The position numbers and the translations under genes were made by a program. Shown one piece after another: positions 1 to 7,189 of a stretch of 25,492 nucleotides of DNA. The notes beneath the pieces are model-generated. The model did no database searches and was not told the origin of the DNA. It worked only from the letters and a program-made list of their open reading frames with translations. Location: positions 1 to 25,492 of the forward strand of contig CAZHGP010000020.1 in assembly GCA_964532175.1 (NCBI GenBank). The letters run 5' to 3'. Source of the DNA: JAVZCJ01 sp964532175. GTDB lineage: Archaea; Thermoproteota; Nitrososphaeria_A; Caldarchaeales; JAVZCJ01. The first letter of the stretch is position 1; each line of letters begins with the position of its first letter.

Positions 1-390
1 TTAGAAGAACTAAAGCCATACATTGAGCATTGCAAAGATTGTGTTGCTTCTTTTCTAAGAGCATTATTCGATGGAGATGGTAGCATATATGTAAAAATAA
101 TTAAAGGAGAAAGAAGAAAACGACAACTCTATCTTCACAATACAAACAAAGATTTGCTAATTTATGCTCAATATCTTTTAAAGAAATACTTTGATATTGA
201 TACTACAGGGCCACATTTAACAACAAGGAAAGGTAGCATTATGCATTTTCCAAATGGTAAAATTGCAAAAACTAACCAAGATAAATATTATATCTATACT
301 CATGCGAGAAGTCTTTTAAACTTCTATAGATGCATAGGGTTTACAATAAAGCGAAAACAACGAAGATTAATTGAAGCAATTAAGCAATAA
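1..390 (+). CDS. LAGLIDADG homing endonuclease, C-terminal part (runs off the left edge)
   Basis: The frame is open from base 1 to a TAA at 388-390, giving the last 129 residues of a longer protein. About residue 19 of the visible part is FLRALFDGDGSI, a LAGLIDADG helix followed by the acidic catalytic residue. After it come a basic strand-rich stretch and a C-terminal IGFTIKRKQRRL segment, common in archaeal intron-encoded or free-standing homing endonucleases. The upstream half, probably holding the first LAGLIDADG motif, lies outside the window. The protein ends without the His-Asn splice junction of an intein, and no rRNA exon follows, so an intein or an rRNA intron is not supported on this side. 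It is most simply a free-standing or relic endonuclease. No start codon can be assigned. Confidence 0.8.
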   Translation, partial: LEELKPYIEHCKDCVASFLRALFDGDGSIYVKIIKGERRKRQLYLHNTNKDLLIYAQYLLKKYFDIDTTGPHLTTRKGSIMHFPNGKIAKTNQDKYYIYTHARSLLNFYRCIGFTIKRKQRRLIEAIKQ

Positions 391-410
391 TCTCCTCCCC
401 CTTTTTTAGT
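391..410 (+). terminator. Possible U-rich terminator after the homing endonuclease
   Basis: A C-rich stretch runs straight into six T's at 402-407, immediately after the endonuclease stop codon. Archaeal transcription can stop at such T-runs without a hairpin. This is inferred from composition and position only. Confidence 0.3.
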
Positions 411-429
411 TTTAACTACTTCTTAAATA

Positions 430-588
430 TTAAACTTTATAAGTTTTAAGAATAGGAACTATATTTTGTGCTTCCTCGATAACTGTTACATGAACAAGCT
501 TATCCTTTTTTCCTCTATGAATACAATAATCATAAATCAATTTTAAAATCAAATATAATAAAATCCTTTTTAATAAATAACTTTTAAC
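430..588 (-). pseudogene. Remnant of a HerA/DUF87-type ATPase (Walker B segment)
   Basis: A frame on the minus strand, open from 588 down to a TAA at 430-432, encodes about 52 residues and has no credible start. Its second half reads HRGKKDKLVHVTVIEEAQN and then IVP. This closely resembles the Walker B region of HerA/FtsK-like DUF87 ATPases, where a basic loop is followed by a hydrophobic strand and IEEAHN.hP. The P-loop part and the C-terminal third are missing, and the frame stops nine residues after the motif. It overlaps the last three bases of the DUF1512 gene and abuts a homing endonuclease on the opposite strand. I read it as the decayed scar of a lost ATPase gene. A chance frame is possible but unlikely given the motif. 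Confidence 0.5.
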
Positions 589-1732
589 CTATCCCAACAC
601 TATTCCCTATTCCTGCTAATATGGCTGTAAATCCTGGAGGTACTTCTTCTATTATTAACTTTTTAATTCTTTCAACAACAATGTCGACTGCTTTGTATAT
701 TTTTTCTCTTAAAGGTGTAATAGCATCGGTTATAGATTCTGTAATTACCAATGCATGTAATGGAATTCCATATTGCTTAGCAATTTCTTCTATTTTATAT
801 TTATCTATTCCAGGTCCGCCTATTGCTACACCTACTCCCTCCATCATTTTTCCTGACTCTTCTCCCTCTAATTTGATAGCTGCATCTACTGTTAATATTA
901 ATTTAATTTTATCCTTTTCCTTTTCTACTATCCTTTTTACAGCTTCTCCTGGTCTTCCAACAGTTGCACCTGGGCCTATAGCTCTTACAACTAAAACTTT
1001 TCTCCCCTCAAAATCTACTTCTGAAACTATAGTATCCTTAGCAATTTCCATTTTATTTTTTCCATTTCCATTTCTATAAGCGAATTCTGCTGCAACAAGA
1101 ACTCCTATTCCATCACCTATTGGTTGACCATATTCAAATGCTTGAGCTGCTTTTCTATAAGCTTCAGCTATTTCCATAATTTGTGGAAGTATCATTTGTA
1201 TTTGAAGTGCAATAGCATAATTTGCTGTTCTTTTACCAAGCAAATAATAATGTCTAACTAAACGATAAATAGTATTTAAACCTCTAGCAACTTCAACTAA
1301 ATTTGATAATGTTTTTATTTGATATTCTTGCGCTTCTGGGCACATTTCACGTACTACATTTTCAAATTTACTTTCTCCACCTTCTATAAGATGTTCTAAT
1401 TTCCAAACTATTCCATACGGATCCATACTTTCAGGTTGAATGATAAAAAACTCTAATAAATCATCTAATCTTTTTGAAATATCTTCTTTTGGCTTCCCAA
1501 TTCTCTTTATAGCTTCGATTGTTCTATTTCTAACTTCATCTCTATACATTTTCAATTTTTCAAGCTTCTTTTCTACTTCTCGTAATATAAATGTAATTTG
1601 AAATTTTGAACCAAACATTGGATAAAATAAAAATATAAGCCATGGAATTAACCATACTAGGCTTACTATAATTCCAATTATATCTGTATTTTTACCTACT
1701 TCTTGAAAAAAATTAAAAATTGTAATGAACAT
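584..1732 (-). CDS. DUF1512-like archaeal membrane-anchored protein
   Basis: The protein has 382 residues and no established function. Residues 18-40 form one hydrophobic membrane helix. A charged helical region at about 48-75 and a long alpha-helical middle follow. The C-terminal third is a Gly-rich alpha/beta domain with two striking loops, IGPGATVGRPGEA (about 252-264) and VAIGGPGIDKYKIE (about 302-315). Architecture and loops match my recollection of the archaea-specific DUF1512 family, which is about this long. The large domain is probably cytoplasmic. The Gly-rich loops suggest nucleotide or phosphate binding, but this is a guess. The start ATG at 1732 lies about 40 bases after a TATA-like box. 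The 5S rRNA gene is the nearest upstream neighbour on the same strand. Confidence 0.7.
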   Translation of the reverse strand: MFITIFNFFQEVGKNTDIIGIIVSLVWLIPWLIFLFYPMFGSKFQITFILREVEKKLEKLKMYRDEVRNRTIEAIKRIGKPKEDISKRLDDLLEFFIIQPESMDPYGIVWKLEHLIEGGESKFENVVREMCPEAQEYQIKTLSNLVEVARGLNTIYRLVRHYYLLGKRTANYAIALQIQMILPQIMEIAEAYRKAAQAFEYGQPIGDGIGVLVAAEFAYRNGNGKNKMEIAKDTIVSEVDFEGRKVLVVRAIGPGATVGRPGEAVKRIVEKEKDKIKLILTVDAAIKLEGEESGKMMEGVGVAIGGPGIDKYKIEEIAKQYGIPLHALVITESITDAITPLREKIYKAVDIVVERIKKLIIEEVPPGFTAILAGIGNSVGIG

Positions 1733-1769
1733 TTATTCTCAATCCATTTATTTTGGAAATTATAGAGTA

Positions 1770-1780
1770 CTTTATAAATA
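1770..1780 (-). promoter_or_regulatory. TATA box of the DUF1512 gene
   Basis: On the minus strand the sequence reads atatttataaa, about 40 bases before the ATG at 1732, which predicts a start site near 1748 and a leader of about 15 bases. It also separates this gene from the 5S transcript. Confidence 0.4.
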
Positions 1781-1810
1781 TTAATTTTTTATGGATAATT
1801 TCTTTTTTTA

Positions 1811-1950
1811 ATTTTTAGTGGCTTGCCAGCACTTGAACTTCGCGTGGGCTCTCGCACCACACTAACGTTCAAGCGACGCTAGCTTAGCTTCTGGGTTCGG
1901 AATGAGTCCAGGCGTTTCCTAGCGTCTATGGCCGGCAAGCCACTAAAAAT
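1811..1950 (-). repeat. 17-bp perfect inverted repeat enclosing the 5S rRNA
   Basis: Bases 1811-1827 are the exact reverse complement of 1934-1950. Ten base pairs are helix I of 5S. The outer seven (AUUUUUA with UAAAAAU) extend it beyond the mature ends. The extended stem probably guides end-processing of the precursor, and the predicted transcription start falls near its 5' edge. Confidence 0.75.
1818..1943 (-). rRNA. rrf: 5S ribosomal RNA
   Basis: On the minus strand these 126 bases show the conserved archaeal 5S core: GGACUCAUUCCGAACCCAG, then AAGCUAAGC. The ends pair perfectly (GUGGCUUGCC with GGCAAGCCAC). A further helix, CUUGAAC with GUUCAAG, closes the 3' domain. GC content is far above that of the flanks, pointing to a thermophile. 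No 16S or 23S sequence is nearby, so this is an unlinked 5S gene of the kind common in Crenarchaeota and relatives. The terminal stem continues as an inverted repeat to 1811 and 1950, so the exact mature ends are uncertain by a few bases. Confidence 0.95.
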
Positions 1951-1970
1951 AGAATAAAAATAGCCTTATA

Positions 1971-1980
1971 AGTTTTTAAA
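1971..1980 (-). promoter_or_regulatory. TATA box of the 5S rRNA gene
   Basis: The minus strand reads tttaaaaact, centred about 26 bases before 1950. That is the standard archaeal TATA spacing and places the start at the outer end of the inverted repeat around 5S. Confidence 0.5.
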
Positions 1981-2042
1981 TAAACACTTTATAAAATATA
2001 GTCTTTATCTTTAAAATCAATGAATATATTTTTGAAAATTTT

Positions 2043-3200
2043 CTAAATATACAATTCTATAATATCCTGGTCTTCTAAGCGATACTCTTTACTAACTCTT
2101 TGTCCACTTATTCTAACAGATTTCCCCCATATTCTTGCATATTTTAATTTTTTTACAAAATCCTTATGTATAATTTTTGCAATTTCTTCAACTGTAGTTC
2201 CTTTTGGAACGATTAATGGTTTTTCTGAAATAATTCCATCTTTTCTGGTATATACTCTTATTAAATCTAAAAGATTCCATATTGCTTCTTTTAACTTTTC
2301 TTTTTCATTTTCAATATTAGATATTTCAATGTATGGTAAACCATATGATTGTATAATTTTAATGTATTCTTCTTTATTTTTAATAAAACTTGGATTAAAT
2401 TTATTAATAATTATCAATCCTTTTTTATAAATATTCTCTCTTAAAATAGCTTCTTCTACATCATTTATTGTAGCATCTCCATATATTTTTATAATTGCAT
2501 TTTTTATTCCTATACTAAGGAGTAATTCTTGTATTTCTTGTAAAGAACCTTTAAAGTTTCCAAATGTAATAATCCTAATTCCTCCACTTGGCATCTTTTT
2601 TATATCAACAAAAATCTTTGGGCTTCCTAAAACAACTCCATTTTCATAAAATAATTTAAATATTTGATTTAATTGTGTAATAATATCATATGTACCATCG
2701 ATAACTATTATAATAATATCAGAATTTTTAGTAAAATTTATACTCCTAGTTGCAAATTGTGTTTCTCTTCCATCAGGAAATATTATTGATGGTAATTCTA
2801 TCAATTGAATATTTACTTCATTTAAAAGAAGCATTCCTAACTCAGGTTTTTTAGTAGTTAAAGGATAATCAGCTATTTCAGGTTTCGCATTAGTTAATAC
2901 TGAAAGTATACTTGATTTACCGCTATTTGTTGTTCCTATAAGAGCTACTTGAGCTTCTCCTTCCTTTTTTATTGAAAAAATATCTCTTTTATGCTTTCTT
3001 ATTTTTTTAACTTTTTCTTCTTTTTCTTCTTTTAATTCTTTTATTCTCTTTTTTATTTGAGCACAAAGTTTTTCAGTACCTTTATGTTTTGGTATTAAAG
3101 ATAGAGCTTTTTCTAATGCAACTATTTTTTCATCTAAAGTTTTAGCTAATTGATAATTTGCTAATGCTTTCTTAGCTTCTGCTGTAAGGTTTGTTGGCAT
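2043..3200 (-). CDS. OBG-type GTPase with C-terminal TGS domain
   Basis: The protein has 385 residues. An N-terminal helical region (1-75) contains a phrase typical of an archaeal GTPase family related to DRG (PKHKGTEKL, 37-45) and a Lys/Glu-rich coil. The G domain has the P-loop GTTNSGKSS (89-97) and the switch I DYPLTT (111-116). A C-terminal TGS domain covers about 325-385. TGS proteins of this group usually act on the ribosome or bind RNA. The G3 motif is IELPS rather than DxPG, and the G4 motif is NKFN (266-269) rather than NKxD, so guanine specificity may be weakened. An ELP- or EAP-like G3 seems usual for this archaeal branch. It is probably co-transcribed with the hydrolase gene upstream, which ends 7 bases before this ATG. 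Confidence 0.85.
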   Translation of the reverse strand: MPTNLTAEAKKALANYQLAKTLDEKIVALEKALSLIPKHKGTEKLCAQIKKRIKELKEEKEEKVKKIRKHKRDIFSIKKEGEAQVALIGTTNSGKSSILSVLTNAKPEIADYPLTTKKPELGMLLLNEVNIQLIELPSIIFPDGRETQFATRSINFTKNSDIIIIVIDGTYDIITQLNQIFKLFYENGVVLGSPKIFVDIKKMPSGGIRIITFGNFKGSLQEIQELLLSIGIKNAIIKIYGDATINDVEEAILRENIYKKGLIIINKFNPSFIKNKEEYIKIIQSYGLPYIEISNIENEKEKLKEAIWNLLDLIRVYTRKDGIISEKPLIVPKGTTVEEIAKIIHKDFVKKLKYARIWGKSVRISGQRVSKEYRLEDQDIIELYI

Positions 3201-3207
3201 AATTGCT

Positions 3208-3855
3208 TTATATTTCTATTGCTTCTCCTTCTTTTAATAGTATTATTTCTATCCCAGCATTTTCAATTTTTTCTTTATTTTTCAAGAAATCTTCAATTGT
3301 ATAAGGTATTATTCTATTTTTATTTGTTCTATAATGCATTGGAATTACTTTTTTAGGTTTTATTTTTAAAAGTATCTCTGTAGCTTCTTTAGGATCTAAA
3401 GTGTAAGTTCCACCAACTGGTATTAATGCTATATCTATTTTTTCTTCAATTAATCTTTTTATATCTTCTTCTTCTACTCTATAAGTATCTCCAAAATGAT
3501 AAATCTTTTTATCATTTAATTTAAGTAATATTCCAGCACATTTCCCTCTTCCAGGCCCATGATCAACTTTTAAATAACTAACTTCTATTTCTCCAGGTTT
3601 TAATACATCTTTTTTTCCAATTTTTTCATCTCCAGAAATATATTTTGCTTTAGGATAAAGTTGTTCTGATTTATAATAATGATCAGCATGTTTATGGCTT
3701 GAAATAACATAATCAACATCTTTAAGAACATCCTTATATTTCTCTAAACTTATGTCGAAATCTGGAAAAGCATATCCTTCATAAGGGTCTATAACAATTT
3801 TTGTTTTTGCATGCTCAATTAAAAAGCAAGAATGTCCTAACCACATAATTTTCAT
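3208..3855 (-). CDS. Metallo-beta-lactamase-fold hydrolase (UlaG/UPF0173-like)
   Basis: The 215-residue protein carries a full set of metal ligands for the metallo-beta-lactamase fold: HKHADH at 54-59, His99 in KVDHGPG, Asp123 in HFGDT and His174 in IPMHYRT. It starts with MKIMWLGHSCFLIE, typical of UlaG-like and UPF0173 proteins, which bind two metals and cleave lactones or phosphoesters. The true substrate is unknown for most archaeal members. It has no signal peptide, so it is cytoplasmic. It is first in a two-gene unit with the TGS GTPase 7 bases downstream. The conserved family residues make the fold certain but not the reaction. Confidence 0.85.
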   Translation of the reverse strand: MKIMWLGHSCFLIEHAKTKIVIDPYEGYAFPDFDISLEKYKDVLKDVDYVISSHKHADHYYKSEQLYPKAKYISGDEKIGKKDVLKPGEIEVSYLKVDHGPGRGKCAGILLKLNDKKIYHFGDTYRVEEEDIKRLIEEKIDIALIPVGGTYTLDPKEATEILLKIKPKKVIPMHYRTNKNRIIPYTIEDFLKNKEKIENAGIEIILLKEGEAIEI

Positions 3856-3917
3856 TTTTCTTCAAAAATAGTTTAAAATGTCTTATTTTTAAATTTTTCT
3901 CTAATTCTTCTAATTTT

Positions 3918-5774
3918 TTATCTAAAATTAGGTCTATTTGATAAAAATTTTGGAAGAGATAAAGGTTTAAATGGCATATTTTTTACTTTATTACTTATTT
4001 CTATAATTAATTCATTAATATTCATATTTTTTATTTCTCCTTTTTCTCTATCTCTTACTGAGAGAATTCCAGTTTCAGCTTCTTTTGGACCAATTACTAT
4101 TATATAATTTATCCATTCCATTTCAGCTTCTCTTATTCTCTTTTCAACAGTTTCTTTCCTATCATCTATATCAGCTCTTATTTTTGCCTTTTCTAAACTC
4201 TCTAATATTTTTAAAGATGTGTCAATATATTTTTCAGATATTGGTATTATCCTTACTTGTGTTGGTGATAGCCATAATGGTAAAGATGGTTTTTTACCAT
4301 TTTGCATTTCTTTATAAGCTTTTTCTAAAAGTGCATATATTACTCTTTCAATTGCTCCACTTGGAGAACAATGAAGTATTATTGGATATTTTTCTTTTCC
4401 ATCCTCATCTATAAAAGTTATACCATATCTTTGTGAATTTTCAACATCTATTTGATCAGTAGATAAAGCAGCTGCTTTATCTTGAGCATCTATAAAATTA
4501 AATTCCCATTTAAAAATAAAGTAAAAGAATTTTTCTTTCCACATTTCTATTAAAGCTGGTTTTCCATAAAGTTTAATAAGTGATAATACAAAATCTTTAT
4601 TCTCTTTATAAAAATCTTCTGTAAAGCGTATCCCTAATTCATAATCTTCTTTTTTTAGTCCAATATCCTCTAAAACTTTCATACAAAGTTTGAATCTCTT
4701 AATACATTCTTCCATTGCTTGTTTTAAATCTTTACAAATAGCATGTACATCTGGCATTGTGAAAGCTCTTAATCTTCTTAAACCTGCCAATTCTCCACTT
4801 TTTTCTCTTCTGAAACTATACTTAGTTAATTCGTATAATTTGAGTGGAAGGTGCTTATATGAAAGTTGTAAATCATGCGCAAGAAGGAATTGACCAAAAC
4901 AAGCACTAAATCTTAGAAAATATTCCTTTTCTCCAGATAATAATATATATTGTCTAGCTGGAAATCTATTTAAATAATTTTCTAAACTTGGATGATCAAA
5001 AGTATACATTATTGGAGTTTCAACTTCTATTCCACCATATTCTATTACTTTTTGTGTTACATATTGTTCAATAAGAGATTTCATCAATCTTCCTTTTGGC
5101 AACCATCGCATATTTCCAAGATCACTAGCTGGTTCATAATCAACTAATTCAAGTTTCTTCATTAATGAAACGTGTGGTGGTGATTGTGTTACTGCTCTCG
5201 ATTTAGCAATTTCATATTTTGCAAATTTTTCTAAATTCTTATAATTTGAAAAATCAAATTTTTCTAATTGGATAAGATCACCTTCTGGAGTTAAAATATA
5301 CCATAAAGATTTTATTTCTTCTTCTGCTTTTAATGCTCTCGATTCATATAATTCTTTTCTTTTTCCTACTTCTATAATTTTTGATTGCTCAGCTAAAGGA
5401 TGTCCTTTTATTGAAATAGTAAATTTTTTACACCATCCAAATGGGACTCTATAAACTTCTATTCCTAATTCCTTAGCATAATTTTCCATTTCCTTAATTA
5501 TTTCTAATGCTTTTAATGGAGTTGCTAGATCATTACTAAGATGAGCATAAGGATATATTAAAATTTTATTTACTTTAATTTTTTCTAAACTTGATTTTAC
5601 TTCTTCTATAGCTTTTCTTGCTACTTCTAAATTATCATTTTTCTCAATAGATGTGAAAAGAACAACTATTTCTTCAAAACGTTTTACTTTTTCTTCAAAT
5701 GGTTCAGCTATTTCTATTTCTTTTTCTATTAATTCATATTCAATAAAATTTGAATGAAGTTGAAGTATTCGCAT
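3918..5774 (-). CDS. thrS: Threonyl-tRNA synthetase, archaeal type with editing domain
   Basis: This class II enzyme of 618 residues charges tRNA-Thr with threonine. Residues 1-140 form the archaea-specific editing domain related to D-Tyr-tRNA deacylase (MRILQLHSNFIEYE start), which removes mischarged serine. The catalytic core (about 200-500) shows motif 1 around YGGIEVETP, motif 2 FRREKSGELAGLRRLRAFTM (321-340) and motif 3 GAIERVIYALLE. The zinc site is Cys292, His344 and the His of LHCSPSG. The anticodon-binding domain fills about 505-605. Full-length and intact, so charging and editing are on one chain, unlike some crenarchaea that split them. The ATG follows a GCGAGGAAT ribosome site. 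A small zinc-protein gene lies 82 bases upstream on the same strand. Confidence 0.97.
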   Translation of the reverse strand: MRILQLHSNFIEYELIEKEIEIAEPFEEKVKRFEEIVVLFTSIEKNDNLEVARKAIEEVKSSLEKIKVNKILIYPYAHLSNDLATPLKALEIIKEMENYAKELGIEVYRVPFGWCKKFTISIKGHPLAEQSKIIEVGKRKELYESRALKAEEEIKSLWYILTPEGDLIQLEKFDFSNYKNLEKFAKYEIAKSRAVTQSPPHVSLMKKLELVDYEPASDLGNMRWLPKGRLMKSLIEQYVTQKVIEYGGIEVETPIMYTFDHPSLENYLNRFPARQYILLSGEKEYFLRFSACFGQFLLAHDLQLSYKHLPLKLYELTKYSFRREKSGELAGLRRLRAFTMPDVHAICKDLKQAMEECIKRFKLCMKVLEDIGLKKEDYELGIRFTEDFYKENKDFVLSLIKLYGKPALIEMWKEKFFYFIFKWEFNFIDAQDKAAALSTDQIDVENSQRYGITFIDEDGKEKYPIILHCSPSGAIERVIYALLEKAYKEMQNGKKPSLPLWLSPTQVRIIPISEKYIDTSLKILESLEKAKIRADIDDRKETVEKRIREAEMEWINYIIVIGPKEAETGILSVRDREKGEIKNMNINELIIEISNKVKNMPFKPLSLPKFLSNRPNFR

Positions 5775-5856
5775 ATTCCTCGCCTTTTTAGTTTAAGAAT
5801 ATTCATGTAAACCTTTATTTAACTACTTTTTCTATTTAAATTTTTTATAATTAGAT

Positions 5857-6066
5857 TTATGGTTTATGTCTCCATTTTTCTATTTTTTCCTTATTTTTAA
5901 TTCTTTTCTTATATTCCTTATAATGTTTTTCGCAAAGATATGCCCTTCTATGATTTGTTGAAATTTGAAAACCAATTGAAACAACTTTAATTGTAGACAA
6001 AGATTTTATAGCTTTTTCAGAACATCCTAATACAGAACAATTAACTCCTTTTGATATCTTTCCCAT
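5857..6066 (-). CDS. Small basic zinc-finger-like protein, function unknown
   Basis: This 69-residue protein is rich in Lys. It has Cys10, Cys15, Cys45 and His48 (NCSVLGC and YLCEKHYKEY), spaced like a four-ligand zinc site, and a basic helical tail ending EKWRHKP. The size, charge and zinc ligands suggest RNA, ribosome or DNA binding. I do not recognise a named family, although short archaeal proteins of this style are common. It lies upstream of thrS on the same strand and is divergent from the phosphatidyltransferase gene, 65 bases away. It may share a transcript with thrS. The intact frame, ATG start and patterned cysteines support a real gene. Confidence 0.7.
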   Translation of the reverse strand: MGKISKGVNCSVLGCSEKAIKSLSTIKVVSIGFQISTNHRRAYLCEKHYKEYKKRIKNKEKIEKWRHKP

Positions 6067-6131
6067 AATTCTTCATGATAAATTTTATTTCTTTCCTTAT
6101 ATATTCTTCCTTATTATAAAGTTGATGAAAA

Positions 6132-6743
6132 ATGATAAATCGTATTCGTTTTCTTTTTGAAATTTTTTTTAATAAACTAATTAAGAGAATAAGTTTAAGA
6201 AATATTTCTCCCATGCTTTTTAGTTTTTTAGGATTAGTCTCCTCTTTTTTCTCTGCCTTTTTTTATATTATTGCTTTGAATGGAAATATTTATCTTATTT
6301 TAGCTGCATCTTTTTTATTATTATCTGGTTTCTTTGATGCAATCGATGGAGCTATAGCTAGAGCTTCTGGAAAAGTAACTTTATTTGGTGCTTATATAGA
6401 TTCTGTTCTGGATCGATATGTAGATATTATAATAGGTGCTAGTTTTATTATAGGAAAACTTTGTAGCTTTTTTTGGGGTTTTTTCTATATTATAGGAGCA
6501 TTAATGGTTTCTTATACAAGAGCTAGAGCTGAAAGTATAGGTATAAATCTTGGTGGAATAGGAATTGCTGAAAGAGGTGAAAGAATAATTTTTTTATTAT
6601 TTCTATCTTTAATAGCTACTCTAAATTATAATTTTTTTGAATATGGCATAATTTTCTTGTCTTTTCTATGTCATTTTACAGCAATTCAACGTTCAATATA
6701 TGTTTTTTTAAAAACTAAAAAAAACTTAACGAAAATTTATTAA
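6132..6743 (+). CDS. CDP-alcohol phosphatidyltransferase, probably archaetidylinositol phosphate synthase
   Basis: This 203-residue integral membrane enzyme carries the complete CDP-alcohol signature DG(x2)AR(x8)G(x3)D(x3)D, here from DGAIARASG to DSVLD at about residues 72-94. The aspartates bind the metal and the CDP group. About six hydrophobic helices surround it, and the N-terminus (MINRIRFLFE..., then NISPMLFSFLG) resembles archaetidylinositol phosphate synthases. These join CDP-archaeol to inositol-3-phosphate in polar lipid synthesis. Other archaetidyl transferases (serine, glycerol) share the motif, so the head group is inferred. The ATG at 6132 has only a weak ribosome site. Transcription diverges from the small zinc-protein gene. 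Confidence 0.85.
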   Translation: MINRIRFLFEIFFNKLIKRISLRNISPMLFSFLGLVSSFFSAFFYIIALNGNIYLILAASFLLLSGFFDAIDGAIARASGKVTLFGAYIDSVLDRYVDIIIGASFIIGKLCSFFWGFFYIIGALMVSYTRARAESIGINLGGIGIAERGERIIFLLFLSLIATLNYNFFEYGIIFLSFLCHFTAIQRSIYVFLKTKKNLTKIY

Positions 6744-6836
6744 TTTCATTTTATTTTAGAAAAAGCGGTAGTTGCAAGAATTTATATTCAAAACCTTAAA
6801 AATAAGTAAAAATATGTTTTGATAGAGAGGAAGGAT

Positions 6837-7121
6837 ATGCCCGTAAAAAGGAAAAGCAGAGGTAGATCAAAAGGAGGTAAAGGAAGAAGCGAATTAATTC
6901 ATTGCGATAATTGTAAAGCATTAATACCTAGGGATAAAGCGATTAAAGTAACTAGGCCTTATTCAATAGTTAGTGGAGACTTAGCTAGAGAACTTAAGCA
7001 AAAAGGAGCTTATATAGCTCAAACAATGGTAACAAGATATCTTTGCGTATCTTGCGCTATCCACTTTGGTATTGTTAAAGTTAGAGCAAAAGAAGAAAGG
7101 AAACCAAAATTAGTTTTATAA
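6837..7121 (+). CDS. rps26e: Ribosomal protein S26e (eS26)
   Basis: The protein starts MPVKRKSRGRSKGG, the highly conserved eS26 N-terminus. It has zinc ligands in HCDNC and CVSC and the typical RDKAIK and TRYLCVSC segments. It sits at the mRNA exit site of the small subunit. A longer frame from a TTG at 6819 exists, but the ATG at 6837 is preferred: it follows a GAGAGGAAGGA ribosome site and matches the family N-terminus, giving 94 residues. eS26 is found in eukaryotes and TACK/Asgard archaea and is absent from most Euryarchaeota, so it is a useful taxonomic marker. Confidence 0.96.
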   Translation: MPVKRKSRGRSKGGKGRSELIHCDNCKALIPRDKAIKVTRPYSIVSGDLARELKQKGAYIAQTMVTRYLCVSCAIHFGIVKVRAKEERKPKLVL

Positions 7122-7143
7122 ATTAAAAATTTATTATAGAATA

Positions 7144-7163
7144 TTTTTTTAAAAGTTATATAC
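7144..7163 (+). promoter_or_regulatory. T-run ending the S26e unit next to the TATA box of proS
   Basis: Seven T's at 7144-7150 could stop transcription from the S26e gene. They are followed at once by gttatatac (7155-7163), a TATA-like box about 30 bases before the ATG of proS. The two signals suggest the genes are transcribed separately. Confidence 0.35.
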
Positions 7164-7189
7164 TAATGAAGTAAAAGAAGGAAAGCTAA

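Noticed and set aside
621..1079. Plus-strand open frame of 152 codons, and others of similar size opposite thrS, thsA, korB and ppsA
   Set aside because: They are mirror frames of well-supported genes on the other strand, with hydrophobic or low-complexity translations and no start signals.
6122..6128. TTGATGA resembling a C box before the phosphatidyltransferase gene
   Set aside because: No CTGA follows within 60 bases, and the first base does not fit the RUGAUGA consensus.
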